Part shown: positions 17,282-26,081 of the stretch, piece by piece
Position numbering within the stretch: the first letter of the stretch is position 1
Layout of the letters: each line of letters begins with the position of its first letter
Origin: Gelidibacter japonicus
Lineage (GTDB): Bacteria > Bacteroidota > Bacteroidia > Flavobacteriales > Flavobacteriaceae
NCBI RefSeq assembly: GCF_010725055.1
Contig: NZ_BJKB01000006.1
Span: 1-64,000, forward strand
Direction of reading: 5' to 3'
DNA length: 64,000 nucleotides
Notes under the pieces: generated by a model
Told to the model about the DNA's origin: nothing
The model's input: the letters and a program-made list of their open reading frames with translations, nothing else
The model's database searches: none
Position numbers and translations under genes: made by a program

Positions 17282-18472
17282 TTATTTGGCTATCGTAAAA
17301 GTGAAGACACTCCCAATGCCAACTTCTGATTTGACACTAATATCACCGCCCAATTTATTGACAAGGTTTTTTATAGTGCTTAAGCCGATACCGGTACTAG
17401 GTTTGATGTTTTCGTGAGGAATAATGGCAAATAAATTAAAAATTAAATCTTGTTTGTTCATTTCTATTCCAACTCCATTATCTGAGACTGAGAACTTGTG
17501 GAATTTAGGTTCTTCCACATAGGTAATCTTTATTTTTGGTGTTTCTGAGGTATTATATTTGAGTGCATTATCCACCAAATTCATGAGAATTTGTGTCAAA
17601 GCAGGTTTATTGATATTTTTTATTGCATGAACCCCGGAATATGACAGAGTATTATCACTTGTCATCAATATGTGTTGTATGTCTTCTATTAGTGCATTTG
17701 GTTGGATGTCTTCCTTTTTAGCTTCAAGCAGTTCGTCAGCTTTATAGTGCAATAGTATGCCATCGATATAATCTTTAAGAATTAAAGCCGATTCTTCAAT
17801 ATAATCAAGGTATTCCGATGATGCTTCCGAAGGTTTTTCCTTAAGTTCATCTTTTAATAGATGGGTTAAGGAAATGATGTTGGACAACGGTGATTTCAAA
17901 TCGTGCGACACATGGCTGGCAAACTTCTTTAATTCGATATTGTGTTTGGTCAATTCTATCTTGGCGGCTTTCAATTTTAAATTTTGACGTCTTAATTCCA
18001 ACGAATTGACCACTTGTTTTCCTAAGGTGATAAGTGCGTGTTGTTGCGACTCGGTTAAAACCCTGGGTTTATGGTCAAATACACATAATGTACCTAGAGC
18101 AAAACCTTCAGGATTTATAAGGGGGACGCCAGCATAAAAAATAGCATTTGCAGTGTCGATGAGAGGGTTATCTATAAAACGCTCATCCAATCGGGCATCA
18201 TTGATAATGAATATGGGATCATTTCCCAAAATAGCATGACCACAGAAGGATATATCTCTAGGAGATTCTCGAAACGGAATGCCGTGGTGCGACTTGAAGA
18301 AATTACGATCCTTGTCAAGCAATGTAATCAAGGAAACAGGAGCGTCACAAATAGTTGCTACAAGGCTTGTTATATTGTCGAATTCTTCTTCAGGCAGGGT
18401 GTCGAGTAATTTGTACTCAGACAACTTGTCTAGTCGAAGTCGTTCGTTGGAAGGTAACTTAGGGCTTTGCAT
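17282..18472 (-). CDS. GAF-domain sensor histidine kinase
   Basis: 396-residue soluble kinase without membrane segments. A GAF domain (about residues 22-160) is followed by a short coiled coil, a HisKA domain with His190 in HVSHDLKSP, and an HATPase_c domain with N-box LVDNALKYN, G1 DNGVGI and G2 GIGLSTIKNL. The GAF segment contains the motif DISFCGHAI found in phytochrome-like/GAF kinases, including a Cys-His pair (about 77-79). No response regulator is adjacent, so the partner is elsewhere. The ligand is unknown; cytoplasmic sensing of a small molecule, redox or light is possible (inference). Confidence 0.93.
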   Translation of the reverse strand: MQSPKLPSNERLRLDKLSEYKLLDTLPEEEFDNITSLVATICDAPVSLITLLDKDRNFFKSHHGIPFRESPRDISFCGHAILGNDPIFIINDARLDERFIDNPLIDTANAIFYAGVPLINPEGFALGTLCVFDHKPRVLTESQQHALITLGKQVVNSLELRRQNLKLKAAKIELTKHNIELKKFASHVSHDLKSPLSNIISLTHLLKDELKEKPSEASSEYLDYIEESALILKDYIDGILLHYKADELLEAKKEDIQPNALIEDIQHILMTSDNTLSYSGVHAIKNINKPALTQILMNLVDNALKYNTSETPKIKITYVEEPKFHKFSVSDNGVGIEMNKQDLIFNLFAIIPHENIKPSTGIGLSTIKNLVNKLGGDISVKSEVGIGSVFTFTIAK

Positions 18473-18525
18473 GATATGTATATTAGTTTTGTTAGTAAAT
18501 AAATGTAGTCAAGTATTTATATTTT

Positions 18526-19290
18526 TTAAAACCCTTCAAATACACCGAGGCCAAAAAGGGCAAAATCGTATTTTACAGGGTCGTTTATATCCAATTTTCT
18601 TAAAGCTAAATCTAATTCTTTCAAAGCTTTCGCATCGTTTTGTTTTCTTTTTAAAAGTCCTAAAGCTCGAGCTACATTTCCCGAATGTACATCTAACGGA
18701 CATGAAAGTTGAGCAGGTGTGAGGCTTTTCCAGATTCCAAAGTCAACACCATTATTGTCGTCTCTGACCATCCATCTTAAAAACATATTGATGCGTTTTG
18801 CTGCCGAGTTTTTTGATGGGTCACTGACATGTTTTTGGGTTCGTGTTAAATGTTCAATTTCAAAGAAATGCTTTTTAAATTGGTGAATGGCGTTTTGGGT
18901 AGAAAATTCTTCTGAATATTTATAAAAAACGGCTTCCAATCCGCCATGATTTTTATAAATATGGTTTAAACTTTTTATAAACTGAATAAGATCGTCTTCG
19001 TTGAAGGTTCTGTGTACAAAAGGCCTTAATTTCTCCAGGTCTGATGCTTCGTGATTCATCACATAATCGAAAGGAGATTGGTTTAAAAGCGTCATCATTT
19101 TGTTTGCATTGGTGATGATGCTTTTACGATTTCCCCATGAAATGGTCGCTGTTAAAAAACCAGCAATTTCAATATCTTCTTTTTTTGAGAATTGATGAGG
19201 AATTTGGATAGGATCAGTTTCTATAAATCGTGGATGGTTGTACTCTTCGACTTTGGCTTCCAAAAACTCTTTAAGTTCTATTTTATTCAA
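18526..19290 (-). CDS. TIGR02757 family protein
   Basis: 254-residue soluble protein matching my memory of the Bacteroidetes-centred TIGR02757 (DUF2400) family. Its C-terminal half has CPLDVHSGNVARALGLL (about 194-210). The placing of the Asp resembles the HhH-GPD glycosylase loop (compare FPVDTHIHR in the nth gene of this window), which suggests a distant DNA-glycosylase-like fold (inference). No signal peptide. Function is not established to my knowledge. It is transcribed in the same direction as, and 53 bases upstream of, the histidine kinase. Confidence 0.85.
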   Translation of the reverse strand: MNKIELKEFLEAKVEEYNHPRFIETDPIQIPHQFSKKEDIEIAGFLTATISWGNRKSIITNANKMMTLLNQSPFDYVMNHEASDLEKLRPFVHRTFNEDDLIQFIKSLNHIYKNHGGLEAVFYKYSEEFSTQNAIHQFKKHFFEIEHLTRTQKHVSDPSKNSAAKRINMFLRWMVRDDNNGVDFGIWKSLTPAQLSCPLDVHSGNVARALGLLKRKQNDAKALKELDLALRKLDINDPVKYDFALFGLGVFEGF

Positions 19291-19492
19291 TGGTATGAGA
19301 TATTAATAACTATCTGTAAACCTTATTAAACAGCAATTTCCTTGCCACACTCCGTAATAATGAAGAATCGATTTTTATAGGCCCAATTTTCCAATTAACG
19401 CAATTGATATAATTTTAGACGCAAATCAGATTTCGTTTTTAGAAATCGTTTAATTTAGTTAAATTAGGCATCCTCATTAAAAAGGTATACTA

Positions 19493-19633
19493 ATGAAATC
19501 TATTATAAAATTTGGTTTAAAATCCGCCATTGCGCTTTTCGTCATTGGCGTAGGGACCAAACTAGGCAAGGACGCCATAAATGATTTAAAACAATTTCAA
19601 GACGACCGTAAACACTTAAGCAATGGAAAATGA
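19493..19633 (+). CDS. Micro-protein A of an overlapping pair (46 aa)
   Basis: A 46-codon ORF starting ATG AAA TCT. A possible hydrophobic helix (FGLKSAIALFVIGVGTKLG, about residues 7-25) is followed by a charged amphipathic tail (DLKQFQDDRK). Its last 11 bases overlap the start of the next ORF in another frame, which argues for translational coupling and real coding. Unrecognised; possibly a membrane-associated micro-protein. Confidence 0.55.
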   Translation: MKSIIKFGLKSAIALFVIGVGTKLGKDAINDLKQFQDDRKHLSNGK

Positions 19634-19799
19634 TATTAATGACATTATAGATTCAACATTAAACGTTGTAAGCAGCTCTATTTCTAATTTTGATAATGTT
19701 TTGGGGCATGTTCCACTTTATAAAAGTGGTCATAATATGGGCGGTGCCATTAGCAAATTGATTGATAATATCGTGGATATTATTCCAAATAGAAAGTAA
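19623..19799 (+). CDS. Micro-protein B of an overlapping pair (58 aa)
   Basis: A 58-codon ORF starting MENDINDIIDSTLN, overlapping micro-protein A by 11 bases. It ends 5 bases before the convergent lolD stop. It is acidic at the N-terminus, with hydrophobic Ile/Val-rich stretches at both ends but no clear membrane helix. Not recognised. The tight overlap and clean stop next to lolD support a real two-gene unit. Confidence 0.5.
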   Translation: MENDINDIIDSTLNVVSSSISNFDNVLGHVPLYKSGHNMGGAISKLIDNIVDIIPNRK

Positions 19800-19804
19800 A
19801 TATA

Positions 19805-20464
19805 TTATACAATTTTGCCATCCACCATGACCAACTTACGATCTGCCATATTCGCCAACTCCTCGTTATGGGTTACTATGACGAATGTTTGACCAAATTC
19901 ATCACGTAGCTTAAAGAAGAGATTGTGCAGATTCTCTGCGCTCTCACTGTCTAAATTTCCTGAAGGTTCATCGGCAAAAATCAATTCAGGATTGTTGATC
20001 AATGCTCTGGCAACCGCTACACGTTGCTGTTCACCGCCCGATAATTCTCCAGGTTTATGGTGGTATCTGTGGCTCAACCCTAAAAAGTCCAATAATTCTT
20101 TGGCACGTTTTTCAGCATCTGGTTTAGATGTATTTTTTATAAATGCAGGCAGGCATACGTTTTCCAATGCCGTGAATTCTGGCAGTAATTGATGAAATTG
20201 GAAGATGAATCCAATATGCTCATTTCTAAACTTTGCTAAAGTTTTATCCGATAAGCTAATAATATCAACATTATTGATGTGTAGTGAGCTCTGTTCTTTG
20301 GAGGAGGCTCTATCCAAAGTTCCCAAAATATGTAACAAGGTGGTTTTTCCAGCACCTGAAGCGCCTACAATAGAAACAATTTCCCCTTTTTGAATATTGA
20401 GATCCACACCTTTAAGTACGTGTAGATCACTGTAGTATTTATGTATATTGGTTGCTTTTATCAT
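19805..20464 (-). CDS. lolD: Lipoprotein-releasing ABC transporter ATPase (LolD)
   Basis: ATP-binding subunit of the complex that extracts lipoproteins from the inner membrane (MacB/LolD branch), 219 residues. Walker A GASGAGKT at about 33-40, Q-loop in [17 protein letters not shown], signature [15 protein letters not shown], Walker [14 protein letters not shown], and H-loop VIVTHNEEL. The membrane partner LolCE is not adjacent. The motif set favours LolD over FtsE, but the substrate assignment remains by similarity. Confidence 0.92.
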   Translation of the reverse strand: MIKATNIHKYYSDLHVLKGVDLNIQKGEIVSIVGASGAGKTTLLHILGTLDRASSKEQSSLHINNVDIISLSDKTLAKFRNEHIGFIFQFHQLLPEFTALENVCLPAFIKNTSKPDAEKRAKELLDFLGLSHRYHHKPGELSGGEQQRVAVARALINNPELIFADEPSGNLDSESAENLHNLFFKLRDEFGQTFVIVTHNEELANMADRKLVMVDGKIV

Positions 20465-20687
20465 AGACTCCTAATTGCGGGCAAGTTAATGTATTGTTTG
20501 CATTTGCACAATTATGAATAGGTATTATTCTGAAAGGGAATTCGGAATTTAAAACATAAAACAGGACCTTGCCGTGGGATTCTTAGTTATTATATATCAT
20601 CACAAGCAAGAAGCATTAGCTGAAAGTTTTAAAGGTTTTAATTTTCACATAAATCCTGTACTTTTAACATAACTTAAATTAGAAACA

Positions 20688-21284
20688 ATGGCGTACCAAC
20701 ATTTTGAAGAATATAACATCCAGGTAACGGAAGATGTTAAAGAACGATATAAGCGTATTATTGAGGATCTAGGAGAAGATGCTTCGAGAGAGGGACTTTT
20801 AAAAACTCCTGAACGTGCATCAAAGGCTATGCAATTTTTGACTCAAGGTTATAACCAAGATGCCGCGGAAATTTTGAAAAGCGCCATGTTTAAGGAATCT
20901 TATAATGAAATGGTCATTGTTAAGGACATTGAAGTGTATTCACTCTGTGAACATCATATTCTTCCTTTTTTTGGAAAAGCGCACATTGCGTATATTCCGA
21001 ATGGCCAAATCGTTGGGCTGAGCAAATTGCCCCGGATTGTGGATGTGTTTGCAAGGCGCTTGCAAGTTCAGGAACGTTTAACAGAGCAAATTTTGGATTG
21101 TATCAATGATACGCTTCAACCTCAGGGTGTTGCCGTTGTTATAGAGGCAGCACATATGTGCATGATGATGCGAGGTGTACAAAAACAGAATTCAGTGACC
21201 ACTACATCAGGATTTAGAGGGCAATTTGAAAAGATTGAAACTCGTAATGAATTTTTAAAACTGATAAGCAATAAGTTTTCCTGA
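20688..21284 (+). CDS. folE: GTP cyclohydrolase I
   Basis: Converts GTP to 7,8-dihydroneopterin triphosphate, the first step of tetrahydrofolate synthesis. 198 residues. Zinc ligands are visible in [12 protein letters not shown] (Cys and His, about residues 85-90) and Cys in HMCMMMRGV near residue 156. The [20 protein letters not shown] motif is also typical. It diverges from lolD over a 223-base spacer; an 18-codon-distant small membrane gene follows. Confidence 0.97.
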   Translation: MAYQHFEEYNIQVTEDVKERYKRIIEDLGEDASREGLLKTPERASKAMQFLTQGYNQDAAEILKSAMFKESYNEMVIVKDIEVYSLCEHHILPFFGKAHIAYIPNGQIVGLSKLPRIVDVFARRLQVQERLTEQILDCINDTLQPQGVAVVIEAAHMCMMMRGVQKQNSVTTTSGFRGQFEKIETRNEFLKLISNKFS

Positions 21285-21335
21285 ATGGTTTTGGTATATT
21301 TCTTGTAATAAATAATTTGAATTAATAATTATACA

Positions 21336-21608
21336 ATGACATTGGACAATCTAAGCAAAAACAAAAAACTCGTTCTGGGCATCATTTTGGATCTCATTGG
21401 AATGATTACTTTTATCGATATCATTTGGGCGCCTATATCAGGGCTAATTATGACAAAAATGTATGCAGGAAGAAAAGGTAAAGTTGCAGGTGTATTTTCA
21501 TTTATTGAAGAAATACTGCCAGGATTTGACATCATTCCTTCCTTTACAATTATGTGGTTTTATACCTATGTATTCAGCAAAAAACCTAAAGTTATTGAAG
21601 TAAGATGA
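21336..21608 (+). CDS. Small membrane protein of unknown function (90 aa)
   Basis: 90-residue protein with two or three hydrophobic helices: LVLGIILDLIGMITFIDIIW (about 12-31) and IIPSFTIMWFYTYVF near the C-terminus. The loop GKVAGVFSFIEEILPGFDI is conserved-looking. It follows folE by 51 bases and ends just before a strong bidirectional terminator, so it is likely co-transcribed with folE. Function unknown. Confidence 0.78.
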   Translation: MTLDNLSKNKKLVLGIILDLIGMITFIDIIWAPISGLIMTKMYAGRKGKVAGVFSFIEEILPGFDIIPSFTIMWFYTYVFSKKPKVIEVR

Positions 21609-21610
21609 AA

Positions 21611-21642
21611 AAAATCCCTTTCAAATGCTGAAAGGGATTTTT
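21611..21642. terminator. Bidirectional terminator between folE unit and TonB receptor
   Basis: A perfect stem of AAAATCCCTTTCA with TGAAAGGGATTTT surrounds a 5-nt loop. It sits between two convergent stop codons (21608 and 21647). Confidence 0.88.
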
Positions 21643-21646
21643 AATT

Positions 21647-23863
21647 TTATAAGGTGTAGGTCAGTCCTACGCTGATATTGCGTCCAATATTATAGATCCC
21701 ATCCGATTTTAATCGCGATAAGTGATTGATATAGGATTTGTCTGTCAGGTTGCTCCCAGAAATTCTAATGTCCAGATTGTTTTCAAAAAGATTGACAGAC
21801 CCCCCAAAACCTGCGCCTAAAAGATTGTAACCGTCAGTAGATGTCTCAAACCCACTGACATTATTTTGTTTGAAATACGTATTCAATCTAATGAATCCAT
21901 ACAGGTTTTTAACAGACTTTGTGTCGAACTCCACTCTGAGCGTATTGGATAGGGAGTTGGCAGGGATGAGTGGTAAATAGCGGTCATTCTTTTGTTTTCC
22001 AGTGACTATTTCAAAACTACTTTCAAGGTGTAGCCAATCTAATGGATGTGGATGCAGATGTAATCCAATTTCGCCACCGTACAAATTGGCATCATCCTGT
22101 AAATAGTTGTATACAGGAGTATTTTCAATAAATTCCCCGTTTGGTGAGATAAAAATATAATTGTTTACCTTGTTGTAAAAAGCATTGGCAAAAACCTCAA
22201 TATGTTCGCTTTTGTATTCCAAAGCTAAATCCGCTTGGAAATTTTGTTCGTTTTCAAGATTTTCGTTTCCAATTTCATAGCGGTTCGTTCCTTCATGAGT
22301 ACCATCAGAGGTGAGTTCGGCCAAATTTGGAGCGCGATAACCTGAGGCGAAATTAATTCTTGAAGTAATTTTTTCAAAAATTCTTGTTTTGTATCCAAGA
22401 GCACCATTAAAGCTCGAAAATTCTTTATTTAATCCCGAAATCACATCAATGGTCCGGTGGTCAAAACGGGCTCCGATTTGAATATCAGAATTTTCAAAAT
22501 GGATATGTGAGGTGGCAAGAATGCCAAAGTCGTTGGTTATGGCATCCGGAATTAATTGTTCTTCGCCGTAGTTGTTATTACTTTGGCTCATGCCCTGAAC
22601 GCCCACAATAGTTTCAAACTTGCCAAGAGTTGGCAAATTATATTTCACATCATAATTGAAAGTCTTCAATTTCATATGGAGTGCAGCTTCCAAATGCTCA
22701 TGATCTTGATGATCTTCATGATTATTGCCGCCATTATTATGATGGTGGTCTTCAAATTCTTTTCTATCATTATAAAGTAAGCCTAAGCTGATGTCGAAAC
22801 TAGAATTTTTGAGAAACACAGTCGATTTTGAGCTCAACACATGATTGGTCACTTCTTGAAAAGGCAATAATGGTGTTTTGTTTGTGGTTTGTTCTCCGAG
22901 TTCCCCAGGAATTCCGAGCTTTGAGTTGTTGATATTATAGCGAAGTTCGGTTTTGAAACCAGATTTTTGATATCCCAATCCGGTTTTAAAATCCTGTTCT
23001 CTGAACCGACTGTTGGTCACTCTGTAGTCTGCAGTATTGTAATCGGAATGTTCGGCAAGACTACCCCTGAATAAGAATTTGAAATTATCGCCAGATGTTT
23101 TAAAACCTGCGTCCGTATTAAAACCTTTGGTGTTGCTGAAATAGTTATAACTAGCATCTGCTTTGTTGGTATTGGCTTGTGCGAACCGTTCGGGATTCAA
23201 ATAAAGGACTCCACCAAGCGCATCACTTCCATAAAGTAAGGAAGCTGGGCCCTTTATGACTTCCACACTTTCAATTCCAGCATCACTTAATCCGAGTCCA
23301 TGTTCGTCGCCAAATTGTTGGTTTTCCAATCTTACGCCTTGTGTGTACACCAATACACGGTTAGAGCTTAAGCCTCTAATGACAGGTTTACCAATGCTGA
23401 CGCCTGTTGTGATGCTTTCTACACCGGCAATTGTCGTGATGCCATCAGCTAACGTGACCGCGCCTTTTGATTTTAAATTGGCAATCGTTTTGCGTTCTAC
23501 CTTCATTACATTTTCACTTTGCAATTTATGAAAAGGTGTCGAGATGATGATTTCCTCCATTTCAATTGCAGATGGTATCAGCGCTAAATTTAACTGCTCG
23601 GCGGACGGAAAGGTTATGTTTTGTGAAAGTGTTTCATAACCCATTATGGACACTACAATTGGGAAGGTGCCATTAGGTATATTGGTGAGTTTAAAATGAC
23701 CTTCAAAATCGGTGGTGGTCCCTTTTTCGAGATGTGGTATGTAGATATTTGCAAAAATTAGTGGTTCATTGGTGCTCTTGTCAACTACGCTGCCTTTTAA
23801 ACTGTTTTGTGCGTAAATAGATGGTATTGCTAATAAGAGCAATACATTGAATAAATGTTTCAT
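21647..23863 (-). CDS. TonB-dependent receptor, probably for zinc or another metal
   Basis: 738-residue outer-membrane receptor. Signal peptide (MKHLFNVLLLLAIPSIYAQ), then a carboxypeptidase-D-like regulatory domain (about 22-95). The plug domain (about 105-225) shows PVIRGLSSNRVLVY and VEVIKGPASLLYGSDALGG, and a 22-strand-type beta barrel ends in a C-terminal aromatic/hydrophobic strand (GLTYTL). Between residues 372 and 396 one predicted extracellular loop holds eight histidines plus many Asp/Glu, the kind of loop seen in the zinc receptor ZnuD. It is preceded in the operon by a His/Cys-rich small protein. Zinc is the best guess; copper is the main alternative. Confidence 0.92.
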   Translation of the reverse strand: MKHLFNVLLLLAIPSIYAQNSLKGSVVDKSTNEPLIFANIYIPHLEKGTTTDFEGHFKLTNIPNGTFPIVVSIMGYETLSQNITFPSAEQLNLALIPSAIEMEEIIISTPFHKLQSENVMKVERKTIANLKSKGAVTLADGITTIAGVESITTGVSIGKPVIRGLSSNRVLVYTQGVRLENQQFGDEHGLGLSDAGIESVEVIKGPASLLYGSDALGGVLYLNPERFAQANTNKADASYNYFSNTKGFNTDAGFKTSGDNFKFLFRGSLAEHSDYNTADYRVTNSRFREQDFKTGLGYQKSGFKTELRYNINNSKLGIPGELGEQTTNKTPLLPFQEVTNHVLSSKSTVFLKNSSFDISLGLLYNDRKEFEDHHHNNGGNNHEDHQDHEHLEAALHMKLKTFNYDVKYNLPTLGKFETIVGVQGMSQSNNNYGEEQLIPDAITNDFGILATSHIHFENSDIQIGARFDHRTIDVISGLNKEFSSFNGALGYKTRIFEKITSRINFASGYRAPNLAELTSDGTHEGTNRYEIGNENLENEQNFQADLALEYKSEHIEVFANAFYNKVNNYIFISPNGEFIENTPVYNYLQDDANLYGGEIGLHLHPHPLDWLHLESSFEIVTGKQKNDRYLPLIPANSLSNTLRVEFDTKSVKNLYGFIRLNTYFKQNNVSGFETSTDGYNLLGAGFGGSVNLFENNLDIRISGSNLTDKSYINHLSRLKSDGIYNIGRNISVGLTYTL

Positions 23864-23919
23864 ATGAATGTATAAGATTAATTTAATAAAAATACTGTCT
23901 GAATTAATTTCAGATGAGA

Positions 23920-24258
23920 TTAGATTAAATTAATCATAGGAGGGCCTCGACGAGTAAAATGAAGTCTTTGGAATTCACTGAGAAAGTCATATTCTTTGGT
24001 GTTGAAAATAGGGACTTCGGGATAGACAATTAAAGTAGCAAGATTTTCGGGAATGGTAAATGGAATGTTGAGTTTAAACTTATAAAACTCGCAATCAACA
24101 TCCAAGGTATGGAAATGTGCATCAGATTCGCCATAACACACTTCGTGTTTATGCGTTTCAAAAATGTGCATGAATTTTACGGCAGAAGGCAACAGAAAAG
24201 TCAAGACCAAAATGAGTGTCAAACTTTTAAATAGGATATGCTCTCTTAAAAAACTCAT
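23920..24258 (-). CDS. Membrane-anchored His/Cys-rich small protein, partner of the TonB receptor
   Basis: 112 residues with one N-terminal membrane segment or uncleaved signal (about 9-25, LFKSLTLILVLTFLLPS). A compact cluster of possible metal ligands follows: His31, His36, His38, Cys41, His48, His50 and Cys56. The C-terminus (TRRGPPMI) is short. Its stop is 56 bases from the TonB receptor start and its ATG overlaps the previous stop by one base. I do not know a named family; a periplasmic metal-handling partner of the receptor is inferred from composition and position. Confidence 0.78.
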   Translation of the reverse strand: MSFLREHILFKSLTLILVLTFLLPSAVKFMHIFETHKHEVCYGESDAHFHTLDVDCEFYKFKLNIPFTIPENLATLIVYPEVPIFNTKEYDFLSEFQRLHFTRRGPPMINLI

Positions 24259-24755
24259 TAGTTTAAGAATTTTTTGAATCCAAATCTGCTAAACATTTTC
24301 TTTTCAAACTCCCAGAAAAATTTAAACTGACCAAACAGCCATCCAAAAAAGATCAACATGATTTGATAAAAAATGAGTCCTACAATAATATATAAAACCC
24401 AGTAAACGGTTGTGTTTAAGTTATCTTTTGTAATTCCGATAAGTGCCATAATGGGCTTTCCAATAAAAACCGATGATGACCCAGTAATTGAAAAAACTAT
24501 GAATACCCGAATCATCTCCCATCGATATTTTAAGATCCATTTTTTTTCAAGTTTTTTAAATAAGAATAAGGTCAGTCTTAAAAGCAGAGAAAATAGAACA
24601 ACCGAAGCTATTATTACTAAAAACAAGTTAATATTTCCAACAATAACATCTGCCAATCTGTACGAACAATACCCTAAAATAAAAATACCCAAAACAGGAA
24701 AAAGCAACTGCCAGTTATGCTGTATTTGCCAATTTTTCTTGAAATTATCCATCAT
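24258..24755 (-). CDS. Integral membrane protein (DUF6787-like)
   Basis: 165-residue protein with four hydrophobic helices: around 18-36 (LLFPVLGIFILGYCSYRLA), 43-66, 85-105 and 117-142. It resembles, from memory, the flavobacterial DUF6787 group. Some copies carry misleading names; no lipoprotein diacylglyceryl transferase signature is present here. It lies between a lipoprotein gene (34-base gap) and the His/Cys-rich gene (1-base overlap). Function unknown. Confidence 0.78.
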   Translation of the reverse strand: MMDNFKKNWQIQHNWQLLFPVLGIFILGYCSYRLADVIVGNINLFLVIIASVVLFSLLLRLTLFLFKKLEKKWILKYRWEMIRVFIVFSITGSSSVFIGKPIMALIGITKDNLNTTVYWVLYIIVGLIFYQIMLIFFGWLFGQFKFFWEFEKKMFSRFGFKKFLN

Positions 24756-24789
24756 ATTTTTTTGCGATGCGAAGATACTTCAAATTCTT

Positions 24790-25221
24790 TTAAATCCGAG
24801 GAGTAAAAGGCCCTAATCTTTGCTTATAGGTTAACTGAAAGTAAATGAAGTAATTATATAACTTATAATTGACCTCATAACCATAATCAATATGCGGCTG
24901 ATAGTCAATTGGAGCCTCGTACAGCTTGCTATTGTAACGTAAAGGTTGCATTACGCGTTGGTTCCATTCCAAAACATATTGTCTATTTCGGGCTTCCATA
25001 TATTCTTGTGAATAGTAACCTTCAGGTTTTGCGGTGGAAGCAAGCCAAGAGTTGAATCCTGGTTCGATAATAAGTATTTCATATTCCAAGGAATCATTGA
25101 CAATTCTGACGGTATCTTGTTCTTTGTTGTTTACGTTTGAAGCCATCATGGTGGATGGTTTAGAACTATTGCACGAGACCATGAAAAGTCCTAAAAATAG
25201 AAGTGTGACAATTGTTTTCAT
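24790..25221 (-). CDS. Lipoprotein (DUF6146-like)
   Basis: 143-residue lipoprotein. The N-terminal signal ends in a lipobox-like VSCNSS with the lipidated Cys at about residue 17. The mature part has the conserved-looking EILIIEPGFNSWLAS, PEGYYSQEYMEARNRQYV and VNYKLYNYFIYFQLTY segments, which match my recollection of DUF6146. It heads the four-gene operon that ends with the TonB receptor. Function unknown; an envelope role is inferred from the lipobox. Confidence 0.82.
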   Translation of the reverse strand: MKTIVTLLFLGLFMVSCNSSKPSTMMASNVNNKEQDTVRIVNDSLEYEILIIEPGFNSWLASTAKPEGYYSQEYMEARNRQYVLEWNQRVMQPLRYNSKLYEAPIDYQPHIDYGYEVNYKLYNYFIYFQLTYKQRLGPFTPRI

Positions 25222-25290
25222 AACATTTTATTTTCTTTAAAAGTTACAAAATTCATGCCCAATAAATGTAATTTTATTGATTTTAACAAA

Positions 25291-25319
25291 AAAAGCCGCG
25301 TTCTTAGGAACACGACTTT
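25291..25319 (-). terminator. Terminator of the DUF937 gene
   Basis: The arms around AAAGCCGCGTTC and GAACACGACTTT have two C-A contacts on the plus strand that become G-U wobbles in minus-strand RNA. The hairpin is therefore best formed by the transcript of the DUF937 gene that ends at 25349. Confidence 0.75.
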
Positions 25320-25348
25320 CTTAAATGATTTTATAATTTATCTCTGGT

Positions 25349-25990
25349 TTAATTTTTTCCTCCAAACAAACCTCCAATGAGACCTCCAAGGCCACCTTTC
25401 TTCTTATTGCCTCCCAAAACCATACCTGCAACATCATCTATGATACTTCCATCATTGTTGGCGTCGAGTATAGATTCAAGAAAGCTTTGTTCGTTTTGTG
25501 GTGAATTACCCTTTAAAAGTCCACTCAAAAGTCCTTCAAGTCCACTTGGATTATTGACGTTTTGTTGTTTGGCTTGATTGCCCAACATGCCCATTAAAAT
25601 TGGAGCAGCTACTTTTAAAATTTGTGCGACGGATCCTGCGTCCATTCCAGACTTAGCGCCAATTGCTTTTTCTACATTACTTTGTTTATTGCCGAGCACA
25701 TGTCCTAAAATTTTACTTCCATCTGCCATGACCTTATCATCCACGCCACCTTCAAACAAACTGCTAAGATTGCTTAAGATACTGCCATCATGTTTACTGT
25801 TTAATGCGCTAAGCAAGCCTTCTGCACCTTTTGGTGATGCAGCATTACGTTGCATAGCAGCCATTAGAACGGGCATTGCCATGGTTAAGACTTCGTGTGT
25901 TTTGTTTTGTGGCTGATTCGTTTGACCAGCAACCCCACTGACAATTGATTTTCCAAGATCACTGTTTAAAAGATCCAAAATTCCAGACAT
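25349..25990 (-). CDS. DUF937 domain protein
   Basis: 213-residue soluble protein rich in Gly, Ala, Ser and Asn. The repeats (LDLLNSDLGKSIVSGVAG near the start, ILGHVLGNKQSNVEKAIGAK, LKVAAPILMGMLGNQAKQQN) are typical of DUF937, related to the YidB fold. It ends in a Gly-rich tail (KKKGGLGGLIGGLFGGKN). No signal peptide. It follows serA in the same direction but has a terminator before it, so it probably has its own promoter. Function unknown. Confidence 0.88.
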   Translation of the reverse strand: MSGILDLLNSDLGKSIVSGVAGQTNQPQNKTHEVLTMAMPVLMAAMQRNAASPKGAEGLLSALNSKHDGSILSNLSSLFEGGVDDKVMADGSKILGHVLGNKQSNVEKAIGAKSGMDAGSVAQILKVAAPILMGMLGNQAKQQNVNNPSGLEGLLSGLLKGNSPQNEQSFLESILDANNDGSIIDDVAGMVLGGNKKKGGLGGLIGGLFGGKN

Positions 25991-26025
25991 AGTTGTTTTG
26001 ATTTAAATTTGAGCTGTTAAAATAC

Positions 26026-26063
26026 AAAAAATGCTTGCAATACACTGTATGGCAAGCATTTTT
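26026..26063 (-). terminator. Terminator of the serC-serA unit
   Basis: AAAAATGCTTGC and GCAAGCATTTTT pair perfectly around a 12-nt loop, 18 bases beyond the serA stop codon. Confidence 0.87.
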
Positions 26064-26081
26064 ATCTAAAGATCTTAAAAT

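Noticed and set aside
24412-24816. 134-residue plus-strand frame
   Set aside because: Antisense to the membrane protein and lipoprotein genes, which have better signals (lipobox, membrane helices, tight spacing).
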